The notes under the pieces were generated by a model that saw only the letters and a list, made by a program, of their open reading frames with translations, did not search any database and was not told the DNA's origin. Positions 9,948 to 19,346 of a stretch of DNA of 64,000 nt are shown here, piece by piece. Origin of the DNA: Pseudomonas putida (GTDB lineage Bacteria > Pseudomonadota > Gammaproteobacteria > Pseudomonadales > Pseudomonadaceae); NCBI RefSeq assembly GCF_026625125.1, contig NZ_CP113097.1, positions 3,162,001 to 3,226,000 of the forward strand, written 5' to 3'. The position numbers were made by a program, and so were the translations under genes. Each line of letters begins with the position of its first letter. Position 1 is the stretch's first letter.

Positions 9948-10811
9948 ATGAGCCAACCGATCAGACAACGCCTGGAACACAGCCTGCAAGCCGCGACTGC
10001 TTCTGGCCACAAGATCGCCAGCTACATGCTCGCCAATCTCCATGAGCTGCCGTTCCAGACCTCGGCCAGCATTGCCGCCAAGCTCGGCGTCAGCGAATCC
10101 AGTGTCGGGCGTTTCTGCCGCTCCCTCGGTTATGCCCATCTCAAGGCGCTCAAGCAAGACCTTCAGAGCGACCTGGGTGATGGCCCATGGCTGGTGGGCG
10201 ACCGCCTGCAGGAATACCGCCAGCAGCACGACGACAACACCCGCGCAGGCAGCCTTGAACTGGAAATTGCCGCGCTGGTACGGGTGCATGAATACAGCCG
10301 CAGCGAACCCTGGCACACAGCCGCGCAGCGCTTGGCAGACAGGCCGCGGGTATTCATCGCCGGTTTCCAGACCGAGCGTGGTGTGGCCCAGTGCATGGCC
10401 CACCTGCTGCACTACCTGCGCGACGGCGTTCAGGTGGTCGACGGCAGCGCCGGGCACTTTGGCGAGGTGCTGCTCGGGCGCCCGGAAAACAGCGCGTTGG
10501 TGGTGTTCGAGGCGCGCCGCTATTCCCGCCATGCCCTGCTGTTGTGCCAGAAGGCCCGCCAGGCGGGCATACCGGTCACGCTGGTGACCGACACCTTCTG
10601 CGACTGGGCCGACGCCAATGCCGACGAGGTCTTCCGCATCCCCACCGAATTCAACCTGTTCTGGGAGTCCACCTCGGCCATGCTGTCGTGGGTGCACCTC
10701 ATGGTCAACGAGGTCTGCAAGAAGCTCGGGCCTGATGTTGAAAAACGCTTGGAAGCAACTGCCGCTCTACATAACGAATTCGTCGGCTACACGACGGGAA
10801 AACAACAATAG
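9948..10811 (+). CDS. RpiR-family transcriptional regulator of D-lysine catabolism
   Basis: This 287-residue protein has an N-terminal RpiR helix-turn-helix (about 5-77; AAKLGVSESSVGRFCRSLGY is the recognition region) and a C-terminal SIS domain (about 125-260). SIS domains usually sense phosphosugars, but RpiR proteins in amino-acid operons sense other ligands. It is the first gene of the rightward operon with the ABC transporter and amaD, and sits next to the divergent promoter. It most likely controls both operons in response to lysine or a catabolite; that link is inference. Confidence 0.88.
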   Translation: MSQPIRQRLEHSLQAATASGHKIASYMLANLHELPFQTSASIAAKLGVSESSVGRFCRSLGYAHLKALKQDLQSDLGDGPWLVGDRLQEYRQQHDDNTRAGSLELEIAALVRVHEYSRSEPWHTAAQRLADRPRVFIAGFQTERGVAQCMAHLLHYLRDGVQVVDGSAGHFGEVLLGRPENSALVVFEARRYSRHALLLCQKARQAGIPVTLVTDTFCDWADANADEVFRIPTEFNLFWESTSAMLSWVHLMVNEVCKKLGPDVEKRLEATAALHNEFVGYTTGKQQ

Positions 10812-10832
10812 CAAGAGTGCAAGAGGTGCGAG

Positions 10833-11585
10833 ATGAACAAGACCATGGCTATGGTGGGTGCATGTGCCCTACTGCTGGCGGCTAACGCCAGCGCCGAAAC
10901 CCTGCGCTTCGCCACCGAGGGGGCCTACCCGCCCTTCAACTATGTGGATGCCGACAACCAATTGCATGGTTTCGACATCGACATCACCCACGCCCTGTGC
11001 GAGCAGATGAAAGTCGAATGCACCCTGGTGGCTCAGGACTGGGAAGGCATCATCCCGGCCTTGATGGCACGCAAGTACGATGCGGTGGTGGCCTCGATGA
11101 TCGATACCCAGGAGCGGCGCAAGAAAATCGCCTTCACCGACCACTACTACCGTACCCCGCTGACCGTTGCCGTGGCCAAGGACAGCAAGATCAGTGATGC
11201 GCAGACCACCTTCGAAGGCTACACCGTGGGTGCCCAGTCGTCCTCGACCCAGGCGATCTACGCCGAAGATGTGTATGGCAAGGCGGGGGCTGACGTGAAG
11301 CTCTACCCCACCATGGACGAGGCCAATGCCGACCTCGCCGCCGGCCGCCTGGACGGGGTGATCGCCGACAAGTTTCCGCTGCATGAGTGGATGAACAAGA
11401 ACGGTCAGGATTGCTGCAAGGTGTTGGGTGACGTAGCCGGGACCAAGGCCGATGCCGCCATCGCCGTGCGCAAGGACGATGAAGCACTGCGCCAGCGCCT
11501 GAATACCGCATTGGCGCAAATCGTCGCCAACGGTACCTACCAGAAAATCGCCAGCAAGTACTTCGACTTCGATATCTACAACTGA
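10833..11585 (+). CDS. Amino-acid ABC transporter substrate-binding protein
   Basis: A periplasmic binding protein of 250 residues in family 3 (HisJ/ArgT/lysine-arginine-ornithine group). It has a signal peptide ending near ANASA (about residue 21) and then LRFATEGAYPPFNYVD, the standard start of the mature domain. The RRKKIAFTDHYYRTP and DGVIADKFPLHEW segments are typical for cationic amino-acid binders. Two other permease genes and an ATPase follow. Context makes lysine, perhaps D-lysine, the likely ligand. It is separated from the permease genes by a REP pair. Confidence 0.92.
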   Translation: MNKTMAMVGACALLLAANASAETLRFATEGAYPPFNYVDADNQLHGFDIDITHALCEQMKVECTLVAQDWEGIIPALMARKYDAVVASMIDTQERRKKIAFTDHYYRTPLTVAVAKDSKISDAQTTFEGYTVGAQSSSTQAIYAEDVYGKAGADVKLYPTMDEANADLAAGRLDGVIADKFPLHEWMNKNGQDCCKVLGDVAGTKADAAIAVRKDDEALRQRLNTALAQIVANGTYQKIASKYFDFDIYN

Positions 11586-11591
11586 CTGTCA

Positions 11592-11758
11592 GGGCCCCAT
11601 CGCTGGCAAGCCGCCGCAGATTTTCCAGGCTGTGGACCATCGCTGGCACCCGGCTTACCACCGCCTCAAGGCCTGCAAGGTATCGGTGAGGCAGGCTTGC
11701 CAGCAGCCCCAAGGGCGATGCGGTATCGGTGGGAGCCGGCTTGCCGGCGATGGGGCCC
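11592..11758. repeat. REP/BIME-like pair between binding-protein and permease genes
   Basis: A 22-bp segment at 11592-11613 is repeated in inverted form at 11737-11758 with one mismatch; the core is GCCGGCTTGCCGGCGAT. A third, degenerate REP core (AGGCTTGCCAG) lies near 11693. The block fills most of the 198-bp gap inside the ABC operon. A long-range stem here could protect the 3' end of the binding-protein mRNA. Confidence 0.8.
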
Positions 11759-11783
11759 GGCTAGTGAACACAAGGGATATGCC

Positions 11784-12503
11784 ATGCTCGAACAATTGTC
11801 CTTGCTGTCCTTCGCCAGTGGTGGCTGGGGCCAGGCGCTGCTGGCCGGCGCTCTGGTGACCGTGTCACTGGCCCTCGCCTGCCTGCCCATCGGCTTGCCT
11901 CTAGGGCTTGCCGTAGCCCTGGCGGCGCGCTCACGCAAGCGCCTGGTGCGCGCCTGGTCCACCACGTTCTCCACCGTGTTCCGCGGCCTGCCCGAACTGC
12001 TGACCCTGCTGATCATCTATTACGGTTGCCAGATCGCCGCCCAACAACTGCTGGCCGCCATGGGCTATCAAGGTGAGTTCCTGATCAATACCTTCCTGGC
12101 AGCGATGATCGCTTTCAGCCTGGTGTTCGCCGCCTTTTCCAGCGAAATCTGGCTGGCCGCTTTCAAGACCCTGCCCAAGGGCCAGCTTGAAGCCTGTGCG
12201 GCCCTGGGCCTGGGCAAGCGCACCGCATTCTTCAAGGTGGTACTGCCACAACTGACGCGCATTGCCCTGCCGGGGCTCTCCAACAACTGGCTGTCGTTGC
12301 TCAAGGATACCTCGCTGGTCTCGACCATCTCGCTGGTCGACCTGATGCGCCAGACCAACCTTGCGGTCAGCGTGACCAAAGAACCGATGTTCTTCTACGG
12401 GGTCGCCTGCCTGGGTTACCTGCTGTTCTCGGCGCTGTCGGGACGGGTATTCGCCTACATCGAACGGCGCAGCAACCGCCACCTGCAAGGAGCACGCGCA
12501 TGA
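11784..12503 (+). CDS. Amino-acid ABC transporter permease (HisQ/ArtQ type)
   Basis: The product is 239 residues with about five membrane helices of the His/Glu/Gln/Arg/opine permease family. The ATG at 11784 is preceded by AAGGGAT at good spacing; the earlier in-frame start at 11697 lies inside the REP block and is unlikely. The cytoplasmic EAA loop, which docks on the ATPase, is EACAALGLGKRTAFFKVVLPQ near residue 130-150. Its stop overlaps the next permease gene (ATGA at 12500-12503). Confidence 0.93.
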   Translation: MLEQLSLLSFASGGWGQALLAGALVTVSLALACLPIGLPLGLAVALAARSRKRLVRAWSTTFSTVFRGLPELLTLLIIYYGCQIAAQQLLAAMGYQGEFLINTFLAAMIAFSLVFAAFSSEIWLAAFKTLPKGQLEACAALGLGKRTAFFKVVLPQLTRIALPGLSNNWLSLLKDTSLVSTISLVDLMRQTNLAVSVTKEPMFFYGVACLGYLLFSALSGRVFAYIERRSNRHLQGARA

Positions 12504-13210
12504 GTGCCGAACAATGGCTGAGCCTGGTACTGGACCCTGACCTGCTGGAGCGCTACGGCCCACGGTTCATCGACGGGCTGCTGGTAACGGCCAAACTGGT
12601 GGCGATTTCCTTTACCCTCGGCGCCGTGCTCGGCCTGCTGCTGGCCTTGGCCCGGATGTCGCGCAAACTGCTGCTGCAACGCCTGGCGGCCGGCTACATC
12701 TATTTCTTCCGTGGCTCCCCCCTGCTGGCCCAGCTGTTTCTGCTGTACTACGGGCTTGGTTCGCTGAAGGGCTTCTGGCAGGACCTTGGCCTCTGGTGGT
12801 TCTTCCGCGAAGCCTGGTTCTGCACCCTGCTGGCCTTCACCCTGAACACTGCCGCCTACCAGGCCGAAATCTTCCGCGGCAGCCTGATGGCAGTGGCCCC
12901 GGGGCAGTACGAAGCGGCCAGGGCTTTGAACCTCAAACGCGCCACCACCTTCTTCAAGGTCATCTTGCCGCAATCCTTGCTGGTGGCCATCGGCCCGCTG
13001 GGCAACGAACTGATTCTGATGATCAAGGCCAGCGCCATCGCCTCGCTGGTGACTATCTACGACCTGATGGGCGTGACCAAATTGGCGTTTTCGCGCAGCT
13101 TCGACTTCCAGATCTACCTGTGGGCCGCCGTCCTCTATCTGGTGATCGTCGAACTGGTGCGGCGCCTGCTCAAACACCTGGAGGCCCGCCTGGGCCGCCA
13201 CCTGAATTGA
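12500..13210 (+). CDS. Amino-acid ABC transporter permease (HisM/ArtM type)
   Basis: 236 residues and about five membrane helices. The EAA loop EAARALNLKRATTFFKVILPQ lies near residue 135-155. It should form a heterodimer with the preceding permease in the inner membrane. It is translationally coupled to it by a 4-nt overlap and followed 15 bp later by amaD. Confidence 0.93.
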   Translation: MSAEQWLSLVLDPDLLERYGPRFIDGLLVTAKLVAISFTLGAVLGLLLALARMSRKLLLQRLAAGYIYFFRGSPLLAQLFLLYYGLGSLKGFWQDLGLWWFFREAWFCTLLAFTLNTAAYQAEIFRGSLMAVAPGQYEAARALNLKRATTFFKVILPQSLLVAIGPLGNELILMIKASAIASLVTIYDLMGVTKLAFSRSFDFQIYLWAAVLYLVIVELVRRLLKHLEARLGRHLN

Positions 13211-13225
13211 CCGAAGGATACAATC

Positions 13226-14470
13226 ATGCATTGCCAGACCCTTGTCCTGGGCGCCGGTATCGTCGGCGTCAGCACCGCGCTGCACCTGCAGGCCCGCGGG
13301 CGCCAGGTGGTCCTGATCGACCGCGATGAACCCGGATGCGGCACCAGCCATGGCAACGCCGGGCTGATCGAACGCTCCAGCGTCATCCCCTATGCCTTCC
13401 CCCGCCAATTCGCAGCCCTGCTGCGCTATGGCCTGAACCGCCAGCCGGACGTGCGCTACAGCCTGCTGCACCTGCCCGAAGCCGCGCCCTGGTTGCTGCG
13501 CTATTGGCGGCAGTCGGCACCGGGGCGGCTGGCCGAGGCCGCAGCCGACATGCTGCCGCTGGTCCAACGCTGCGTCGAAGAACATGACGCCCTGATTGCC
13601 GCCGCGGGGCTCGAAAGCCTGGTTCAGACCAAGGGCTGGATCGAGGTGTACCGCGACCCGGCACTGTTCGAGCAGGCCAAGGCCGAGGTCAAGGGCCTTG
13701 CACGCTACGGCCTGCATTATGAACTGCTTGAACGTGATCAACTGCAGGCACGCGAGCACCAGCTCGACAGCGCCGTCGTTGGCGGCATCCATTGGCTCGA
13801 CCCAAAGACCGTGAACAACCCCGGCGCCCTCACCCGTGGTTATGCTGCGCTATTCGTTCAGCGTGGCGGGCAGTTCTTGCATGGCGATGCGCGCAGCCTG
13901 CGCCAGGTCGGCAGCCAATGGCGGGTCGAAAGCCAGCGTGGGCCGGTCACGGCCGACGAAGTGGTGGCGTGCCTTGGGCCACAGTCGGCAGACCTTTATG
14001 AGCGCCTGGGCTATACGATCCCGATGGGTATCAAGCGCGGCTACCACATGCATTACAGCACCCGTAACGGCGCCCAGTTGCACCACGCGATCTGCGACAC
14101 CCAGGGCGGCTACGTGCTGGCACCGATGGCCGCCGGCATACGCCTGACCACCGGCATCGAGTTCGCTGCCAGCAGCGCCCCGGGAAACGAAATTCAGCTC
14201 AAGCGCTGCGAAGCGCTCGCGCGCGCGTTGTTCCCGGCACTGGGTGAGCGTCTGGATGACACCCCGTGGCTGGGCCGTCGGCCCTGCCTGCCGGACATGC
14301 GCCCGGTGATCGGCCCGGCGCCGCGGCACAAGGGCCTGTGGTTCAACTTCGGCCACGCCCACCACGGCCTGACGCTGGGCCCCGTCACTGGCCGCTTGGT
14401 GGCTGAACTACTCACGGGCGAGCGCCCTTTCACCGACCCTGCGCCTTACAGCGCGGCACGTTTCGACTGA
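13226..14470 (+). CDS. amaD: D-amino-acid (D-lysine) dehydrogenase AmaD
   Basis: A DadA-like FAD-dependent oxidoreductase of 414 residues. The dinucleotide-binding motif LGAGIVGVSTALHL lies at residues 7-20, followed by the acidic LIDRDEPG end of beta 2. The C-terminal part has the WLGRRPCLPDMRPVIG and NFGHAHHGLTLGP motifs of glycine/D-amino-acid oxidases. In P. putida the gene in this operon position is amaD, the main D-lysine dehydrogenase; it makes the precursor of delta1-piperideine-2-carboxylate, which DpkA reduces. It lies between the permease and ATPase genes of the transporter, which argues for D-lysine uptake coupled to oxidation. Confidence 0.9.
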   Translation: MHCQTLVLGAGIVGVSTALHLQARGRQVVLIDRDEPGCGTSHGNAGLIERSSVIPYAFPRQFAALLRYGLNRQPDVRYSLLHLPEAAPWLLRYWRQSAPGRLAEAAADMLPLVQRCVEEHDALIAAAGLESLVQTKGWIEVYRDPALFEQAKAEVKGLARYGLHYELLERDQLQAREHQLDSAVVGGIHWLDPKTVNNPGALTRGYAALFVQRGGQFLHGDARSLRQVGSQWRVESQRGPVTADEVVACLGPQSADLYERLGYTIPMGIKRGYHMHYSTRNGAQLHHAICDTQGGYVLAPMAAGIRLTTGIEFAASSAPGNEIQLKRCEALARALFPALGERLDDTPWLGRRPCLPDMRPVIGPAPRHKGLWFNFGHAHHGLTLGPVTGRLVAELLTGERPFTDPAPYSAARFD

Positions 14471-14492
14471 CACCACGCGGGAGAACAACAAC

Positions 14493-15275
14493 ATGACCGC
14501 CCCTTTGAGCGTTGCCAGCCTTGCCCCTGAACACGACCCACGCCCGGTGCTGATCCGCATAGAGGGCCTGAACAAGCACTATGGCGCGTTCCATGTGCTG
14601 CGCGACATCGACCTGCAGGTGCGCGAAGGTGAGCGCATCGTGCTGTGCGGCCCTTCCGGCTCCGGCAAGTCCACCTTGATCCGGTGCATCAACCGCCTGG
14701 AGATTGCCGAACAAGGCAGCATTCAGGTAGCCGGCACCGATCTGGCCGCCAACACGCGCCAGGCCGCCCAGGTACGCAGCGACATCGGCATGGTGTTCCA
14801 GCACTTCAACCTGTTTGCGCACATGAGCGTGCTCGACAACTGGCTGCTGGCCCCCACCAGCGTGCGCGGCCTGTCCCGCAAGGACGCCGAGGAGCGTGCA
14901 CGGATGTATCTGCGCAAGGTCGGCATCGAAAACCAGGCACACAAATACCCCAGCCAACTGTCCGGCGGCCAGCAGCAACGAGTGGCCATCGCCCGTGCCT
15001 TGTGCATGAAACCGCGGATCATGCTGTTCGACGAGCCAACCTCGGCGCTGGACCCGGAAATGGTCGCTGAAGTGCTGGATGTGTTGGTACAACTGGCGGG
15101 TACCGGCATGACCATGCTCTGTGTCACCCATGAAATGGGCTTTGCCAGGCAGGTTGCCGAGCGGGTGCTGTTCCTTGAAGGGGGGCAGATCATCGAAGAC
15201 AGCCCGCCTCAGGTCTTCTTCAACCAGCCGCGCACGGCACGGGCCAACAGTTTTCTGGCACAGATCCTTCATTGA
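14493..15275 (+). CDS. Amino-acid ABC transporter ATP-binding protein
   Basis: A 260-residue ABC ATPase of the polar amino-acid uptake class (GlnQ/HisP). Walker A is GPSGSGKST (about 53-61), the Q-loop follows in MVFQHFNLF, the signature is LSGGQQQR, Walker B is IMLFDEPTSALD and the switch histidine is in CVTHEMGFA. The first 25 residues are an extra N-terminal lead. It is the last gene of the six-gene operon; a REP pair follows it. Confidence 0.95.
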   Translation: MTAPLSVASLAPEHDPRPVLIRIEGLNKHYGAFHVLRDIDLQVREGERIVLCGPSGSGKSTLIRCINRLEIAEQGSIQVAGTDLAANTRQAAQVRSDIGMVFQHFNLFAHMSVLDNWLLAPTSVRGLSRKDAEERARMYLRKVGIENQAHKYPSQLSGGQQQRVAIARALCMKPRIMLFDEPTSALDPEMVAEVLDVLVQLAGTGMTMLCVTHEMGFARQVAERVLFLEGGQIIEDSPPQVFFNQPRTARANSFLAQILH

Positions 15276-15289
15276 GGCCACTGGCCCTT

Positions 15290-15371
15290 TCGCCGGCAAG
15301 CCGGCCCCCACTGTGGAAATGAGCGCTTTCAAGATCAGCGCCCTACCTGTGGGAGTCGGCTTGCCGGCGAT
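15290..15371. repeat. Inverted REP pair after the ABC-amaD operon
   Basis: A REP at 15290-15311 is repeated in inverted orientation at 15349-15371 (GCCGGCTTGCCGGCGA core with a GTGGGAG tail). It sits 15 bp past the ATPase stop, a usual place for P. putida REPs. Confidence 0.85.
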
Positions 15372-15420
15372 TAGGCCAGCAAACCCGGCACAAAGCCCCT
15401 TTATTGCACGGCTGCAATGA

Positions 15421-15689
15421 CCCAACTGCGTCGTTAAATATAATTGACCTAACCCCCTGTCAAACCCTTGCCGCCTGAGGCTCGCAAGGCTTTTAGCCCC
15501 CGAATTCAGGCGCTTTAGCCCATTTCAGTCGTTTGACATATCGAACGGCTCTGGCAAGCTATCTACAAGCCCCGACCGGCATCGTCGCCTCTGACGAGCC
15601 GGCAGTGCTCGGGGCTTCAGGTAGCACACCAGGCCCCGCGCCGTGCACCTGCAAAACAACGGCAGGTCGAACCTGTCATAAGGTGACAT
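15421..15689 (+). promoter_or_regulatory. Leader/promoter region of the class I amidotransferase gene
   Basis: No gene is seen here. A consensus TTGACA lies at 15533-15538, without a good -10 at the right distance. The region near 15435-15450 is AT-rich (TTAAATATAATTGACC). The ribosome site AAGGTGA lies just before the ATG at 15690. Confidence 0.35.
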
Positions 15690-16499
15690 ATGTCCAACAG
15701 CAACATTGGCAACAAGCAACCTTCCCTGCGCAAACCCGTCGTCCTGATGACCATGGGCAGCCAAGAGCGCAAAGGCCATGACTACCAGGTCATGACCCAC
15801 AAATACATCACCCCGCTGGTCGATTTCGCCGATTGCGTCCCGGTGTTGGTGCCCACCTGCTGTGGCGTCGATGACCTGGAGACCTATCTGGACATGGTCG
15901 ACGGCGTCTACCTGACCGGTGCCGGCAGCAACATCGAGCCGAGCCTGTATGGCCAGGAAAACCAGACCCCAGGCAAAGGCCAGGACGTCAACCGCGACCT
16001 GTTCGATATTCCGCTGGTCAAGGCAGCGCTCAAGCGCGGCCTGCCCATCTTCGGTATCTGCCGTGGCATGCAGGAAATCAACGTCGCCCTGGGCGGCGAC
16101 ATTTACCAGAAGGTTTACGCTGAACCCGGCTTCAACGACCACCGGGAAAACCCGGAAGACCCGGTCGAGGTGCAATACGCTCAGGTGCATGGTGTGAAGA
16201 TCAAGGCGGGCAGCTGGCTGCACGACGCCCTTGGCACCGACGAGATCCGCGTCAACTCGCTGCACGGCCAAGGCCTGCGTAACCTGGGTACCGGCATCGA
16301 GCCGATCGCCCATGCCGAAGATGGCCTGGTCGAAGCGATTCACGGTCCGAGCATTTCGCCCTTCCTGTTCGCCGTCCAGTGGCACCCGGAGTGGCAAGCG
16401 GCGAAGAATCCTGATTCGATCAAGATCTTCCAGGCCTTCGGCGACGCCTGCCGCGCACAGGTGCGCAAGTCCCAGATCAAGCGCCAACAGGCCGCCTGA
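15690..16499 (+). CDS. Class I glutamine amidotransferase-like gamma-glutamyl hydrolase (PuuD/SpuA type, peptidase C26)
   Basis: The protein has 269 residues. The nucleophile is C124 in GICRGMQE, and H232 with E234 in QWHPEW complete the triad. The family cleaves gamma-glutamyl amides, for example gamma-glutamyl-GABA in the putrescine/spermidine route. There is no synthetase partner nearby, so it should release glutamate from a diffusible gamma-glutamyl compound; the substrate is not known. It stands alone between the D-lysine and hexarate operons and has its own upstream region. Confidence 0.88.
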   Translation: MSNSNIGNKQPSLRKPVVLMTMGSQERKGHDYQVMTHKYITPLVDFADCVPVLVPTCCGVDDLETYLDMVDGVYLTGAGSNIEPSLYGQENQTPGKGQDVNRDLFDIPLVKAALKRGLPIFGICRGMQEINVALGGDIYQKVYAEPGFNDHRENPEDPVEVQYAQVHGVKIKAGSWLHDALGTDEIRVNSLHGQGLRNLGTGIEPIAHAEDGLVEAIHGPSISPFLFAVQWHPEWQAAKNPDSIKIFQAFGDACRAQVRKSQIKRQQAA

Positions 16500-16892
16500 C
16501 CCTCAGCTTCGTTAGTTTTGATCGCGGGGCGGCGCAAGGCCGCCCCCGCTTCCCCGGTCACCCTCTGCTGGTCCCAGAACACTTCCCGTGGCTGCGGGCG
16601 GCGGGCTTGCGCCTGTCTCCGCGATCCTTTTTACCCCGCCAACCTAGAGATACGATGACTGTTTAGATAGTCGTCGTCAGACTTCCCGCACCCTCGCCTC
16701 CAGTGCAGCCCGCGTGGCGGGACTCGCAACGCCCCACACGGACCTCCGTCTCTATACCTACCATCCCTCCAGCGCCCCTCATGCTCGGAAAAATTTTGTG
16801 CAGAGGGACTAGTCATCGAACAGGTTGTACGATAACTTACCTCCAACGCAAAACAACACCCTTCACCCAAGCGCCACAGGATGCCAATAACA
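16500..16892 (+). other. Intergenic region with hairpin and kdgD leader
   Basis: No gene is seen in these 393 bases. A GC-rich hairpin (16524-16533 with 16539-16549, one bulge) follows the amidotransferase stop and may end its transcript, although no U-tract follows. The right half is AT-richer and carries the candidate GntR operator at 16823-16836, about 57 bp before the kdgD start. Confidence 0.5.
16823..16836. promoter_or_regulatory. Candidate GntR operator upstream of kdgD
   Basis: GGTTGTACGATAAC shares TTGTACGATNAC with a second site (23782-23796) upstream of the gntR gene. The core TTGTACGA is a partial palindrome around GTAC, as often seen for FadR-subfamily GntR operators. Assignment to the local GntR protein is inference. 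Confidence 0.5.
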
Positions 16893-17804
16893 ATGACTCC
16901 ACAAGAACTGAAATCCATCCTCTCCCACGGCCTGCTGTCTTTCCCGGTCACCGATTTCAATGCCCAGGGCGACTTCAACCAGGCGGGTTACATCAAGCGC
17001 CTGGAATGGCTTGCCCCGTACGGCGCCAGTGCCCTGTTCGCCGCCGGTGGCACCGGTGAGTTCTTCTCCCTGGCCGCCAGCGAGTACAGCCAGGTGATCA
17101 AGACCGCCGTCGACACCTGCGCCACCTCTGTACCGATCCTCGCCGGCGTCGGTGGCTCTACCCGCCAGGCCATCGAGTATGCACAGGAAGCCGAGCGCTT
17201 GGGGGCCAAGGGCCTGCTGCTGCTGCCGCACTACCTGACCGAAGCCAGCCAGGACGGTGTCGCTGCCCACGTCGAAGCGGTGTGCAAGTCGGTCAACATC
17301 GGCGTGGTGGTGTACAACCGCAACGTCTGCCGCCTGAACGCCGACCTGCTGGAAAAGCTTGCCGAACGCTGCCCGAACCTGATCGGTTACAAAGACGGCC
17401 TGGGTGACATCGAGCTGATGGTGTCGATCCGTCGTCGCCTGGGTGACCGGTTCAGCTACCTGGGTGGCCTGCCGACCGCCGAGGTGTATGCTGCCGCTTA
17501 CAAAGCCCTGGGCGTGCCGGTGTACTCCTCGGCGGTGTTCAACTTCATCCCGAAGACCGCGATGGACTTCTACCACGCCATCGCCCGCGACGATCACGCC
17601 ACCGTTGGCAAGCTGATCGACGACTTCTTCCTGCCGTACCTGGACATCCGCAACCGCAAGGCTGGCTATGCCGTGAGCATCGTCAAGGCAGGCGCGAAGA
17701 TCGCCGGTTACGACGCAGGCCCGGTGCGCACGCCGCTGACCGACCTGACCGCTGAAGAATACGAAATGCTCGCAGCTCTGATGGACAAGATGGGTCCGCA
17801 ATAA
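16893..17804 (+). CDS. kdgD: 5-dehydro-4-deoxyglucarate dehydratase
   Basis: A DapA-like TIM-barrel lyase of 303 residues. It dehydrates and decarboxylates 5-keto-4-deoxyglucarate to 2,5-dioxopentanoate (alpha-ketoglutarate semialdehyde), with a Schiff-base lysine K167 in [16 protein letters not shown] near residue 48 is the family loop. I used ATG 16893 (MTPQELKS): this gives the usual 303-residue enzyme, and AGG at 16878-16880 lies 12 nt upstream. The alternative ATG at 16881 has the AGG directly against it. It opens the hexarate operon with a transporter, garD and the aldehyde dehydrogenase downstream. Confidence 0.93.
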   Translation: MTPQELKSILSHGLLSFPVTDFNAQGDFNQAGYIKRLEWLAPYGASALFAAGGTGEFFSLAASEYSQVIKTAVDTCATSVPILAGVGGSTRQAIEYAQEAERLGAKGLLLLPHYLTEASQDGVAAHVEAVCKSVNIGVVVYNRNVCRLNADLLEKLAERCPNLIGYKDGLGDIELMVSIRRRLGDRFSYLGGLPTAEVYAAAYKALGVPVYSSAVFNFIPKTAMDFYHAIARDDHATVGKLIDDFFLPYLDIRNRKAGYAVSIVKAGAKIAGYDAGPVRTPLTDLTAEEYEMLAALMDKMGPQ

Positions 17805-17907
17805 GCGCACCCCGCGGCCTGCCAATGCCGCACCCGGAGTGGGCTACCCCCACTCCGACTAAAACTTGTGAGCCCGCACAAAAATAACTAGTGGGAGTAT
17901 TGCCAGC

Positions 17908-19269
17908 ATGCAAGCGACTAAAAAGACGCATGTGCGCTACCTGATCCTGTTCATGCTGTTTCTGGTGACCACGATCAACTATGCCGACCGAGCCACCATC
18001 GCCATTGCAGGCTCCAGCCTGCAGAAAGACCTCGGCATTGACGCCGTAACCCTTGGTTATATCTTCTCCGCCTTCGGATGGGCTTACGTTGCCGGCCAGA
18101 TTCCTGGTGGCTGGTTGCTGGACCGCTTCGGCTCCAAGAATGTCTATGCCTTCAGCATCTTCACCTGGTCACTGTTCACCCTGTTGCAGGGTTTTGTCGG
18201 TGGTCTGCCGGTCGCCTGGGCAGTGGTCACCCTGTTCACCCTGCGCTTTCTGGTCGGCTTCGCCGAAGCGCCGTCGTTCCCGGGCAACGCCCGTATCGTC
18301 GCGGCTTGGTTCCCCACCGCAGAACGCGGCACGGCGTCGGCGATCTTCAACTCAGCGCAATACTTCGCCACCGCGCTGTTCGCCCCGATCATGGGCTGGA
18401 TCGTGTTCAGCTTCGGCTGGGAGCACGTGTTCGTGGTGATGGGTGCACTGGGCATCGTGTTCTCCGCCGTTTGGCTGAAAACCATCTACAACCCGCGCCA
18501 ACACCCGCGCATCAGCCCGCAAGAACTCGAGCACATCGAGCAGAACGGCGGCCTGGTGGACATGGACCAGAAGCGTGGCAACGACGGCCCGAAATGGGGC
18601 TACATCAAGCAATTGCTGACCAGCCGCATGCTGCTGGGTGTGTACCTGGGCCAGTACTGCATCAATGCCATCACCTACTTCTTCCTGACCTGGTTCCCGG
18701 TGTACCTGGTGCAGGAGCGTGGCATGACCATCCTCAAGGCGGGCATCATCGCCTCGCTGCCGGCAATCTGTGGCTTCATCGGCGGCGTGCTCGGTGGTGT
18801 GCTGTCTGACTGGCTGCTGCGCCGCGGCAACTCACTGACCTTCTCGCGCAAGCTGCCGATCGTCTGTGGCCTGCTGCTGTCGACCACCATGGTCTTCTGC
18901 AACTATGTCGAAGCGGAATGGATGGTGGTCGGCTTCATGACCCTGGCCTTCTTCGGCAAAGGCATCGGCGCACTGGGCTGGGCCGTGGTCGCCGATACCT
19001 CGCCCAAGCAGATCGCAGGGCTGTCCGGCGGCCTGTTCAACACCTTCGGCAACATTGCGTCCATCACCACCCCGATCGTCATTGGCTACATCATCAGCGC
19101 CACCGGCTCGTTCAAGTGGGCGCTGGTGTATGTTGGCGCCAACGCCCTGGTAGCGATCTTCAGCTACCTGGTCATCGTCGGGCCGATCAAGCGTATCGAG
19201 TTGCGTGAAGGTGCAAAGCCAGACGCTGAGCCTGCCGCCCCGGGCGAACTGGCTGACGCACGTCACTGA
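17908..19269 (+). CDS. MFS hexarate (glucarate/galactarate) transporter, GudP type
   Basis: 453 residues with 12 membrane helices, of the anion:cation symporter branch of the major facilitator family. The early sequence NYADRATIAIAG and the RFLVGFAEAPSFPGNARIVAAWFP stretch are hallmarks of GudP/GarP/ExuT-type acid-sugar porters. It lies between kdgD and garD, so import of D-galactarate or D-glucarate is very likely. GTGGGAG at 17891-17897 serves as ribosome site. Confidence 0.9.
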   Translation: MQATKKTHVRYLILFMLFLVTTINYADRATIAIAGSSLQKDLGIDAVTLGYIFSAFGWAYVAGQIPGGWLLDRFGSKNVYAFSIFTWSLFTLLQGFVGGLPVAWAVVTLFTLRFLVGFAEAPSFPGNARIVAAWFPTAERGTASAIFNSAQYFATALFAPIMGWIVFSFGWEHVFVVMGALGIVFSAVWLKTIYNPRQHPRISPQELEHIEQNGGLVDMDQKRGNDGPKWGYIKQLLTSRMLLGVYLGQYCINAITYFFLTWFPVYLVQERGMTILKAGIIASLPAICGFIGGVLGGVLSDWLLRRGNSLTFSRKLPIVCGLLLSTTMVFCNYVEAEWMVVGFMTLAFFGKGIGALGWAVVADTSPKQIAGLSGGLFNTFGNIASITTPIVIGYIISATGSFKWALVYVGANALVAIFSYLVIVGPIKRIELREGAKPDAEPAAPGELADARH

Positions 19270-19346
19270 GTGAGCACGCCTGCGGCCGGCAATGCCGGTG
19301 CGGGCGGATGTACAAAGCCTGAGAACATCACGAACAGGGCCCGAAC

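Noticed and set aside
12455..13792. Minus-strand open frame of 445 codons
   Set aside because: It is antisense to the ABC permease and amaD genes, and its composition is Gln/Gly/His-rich.
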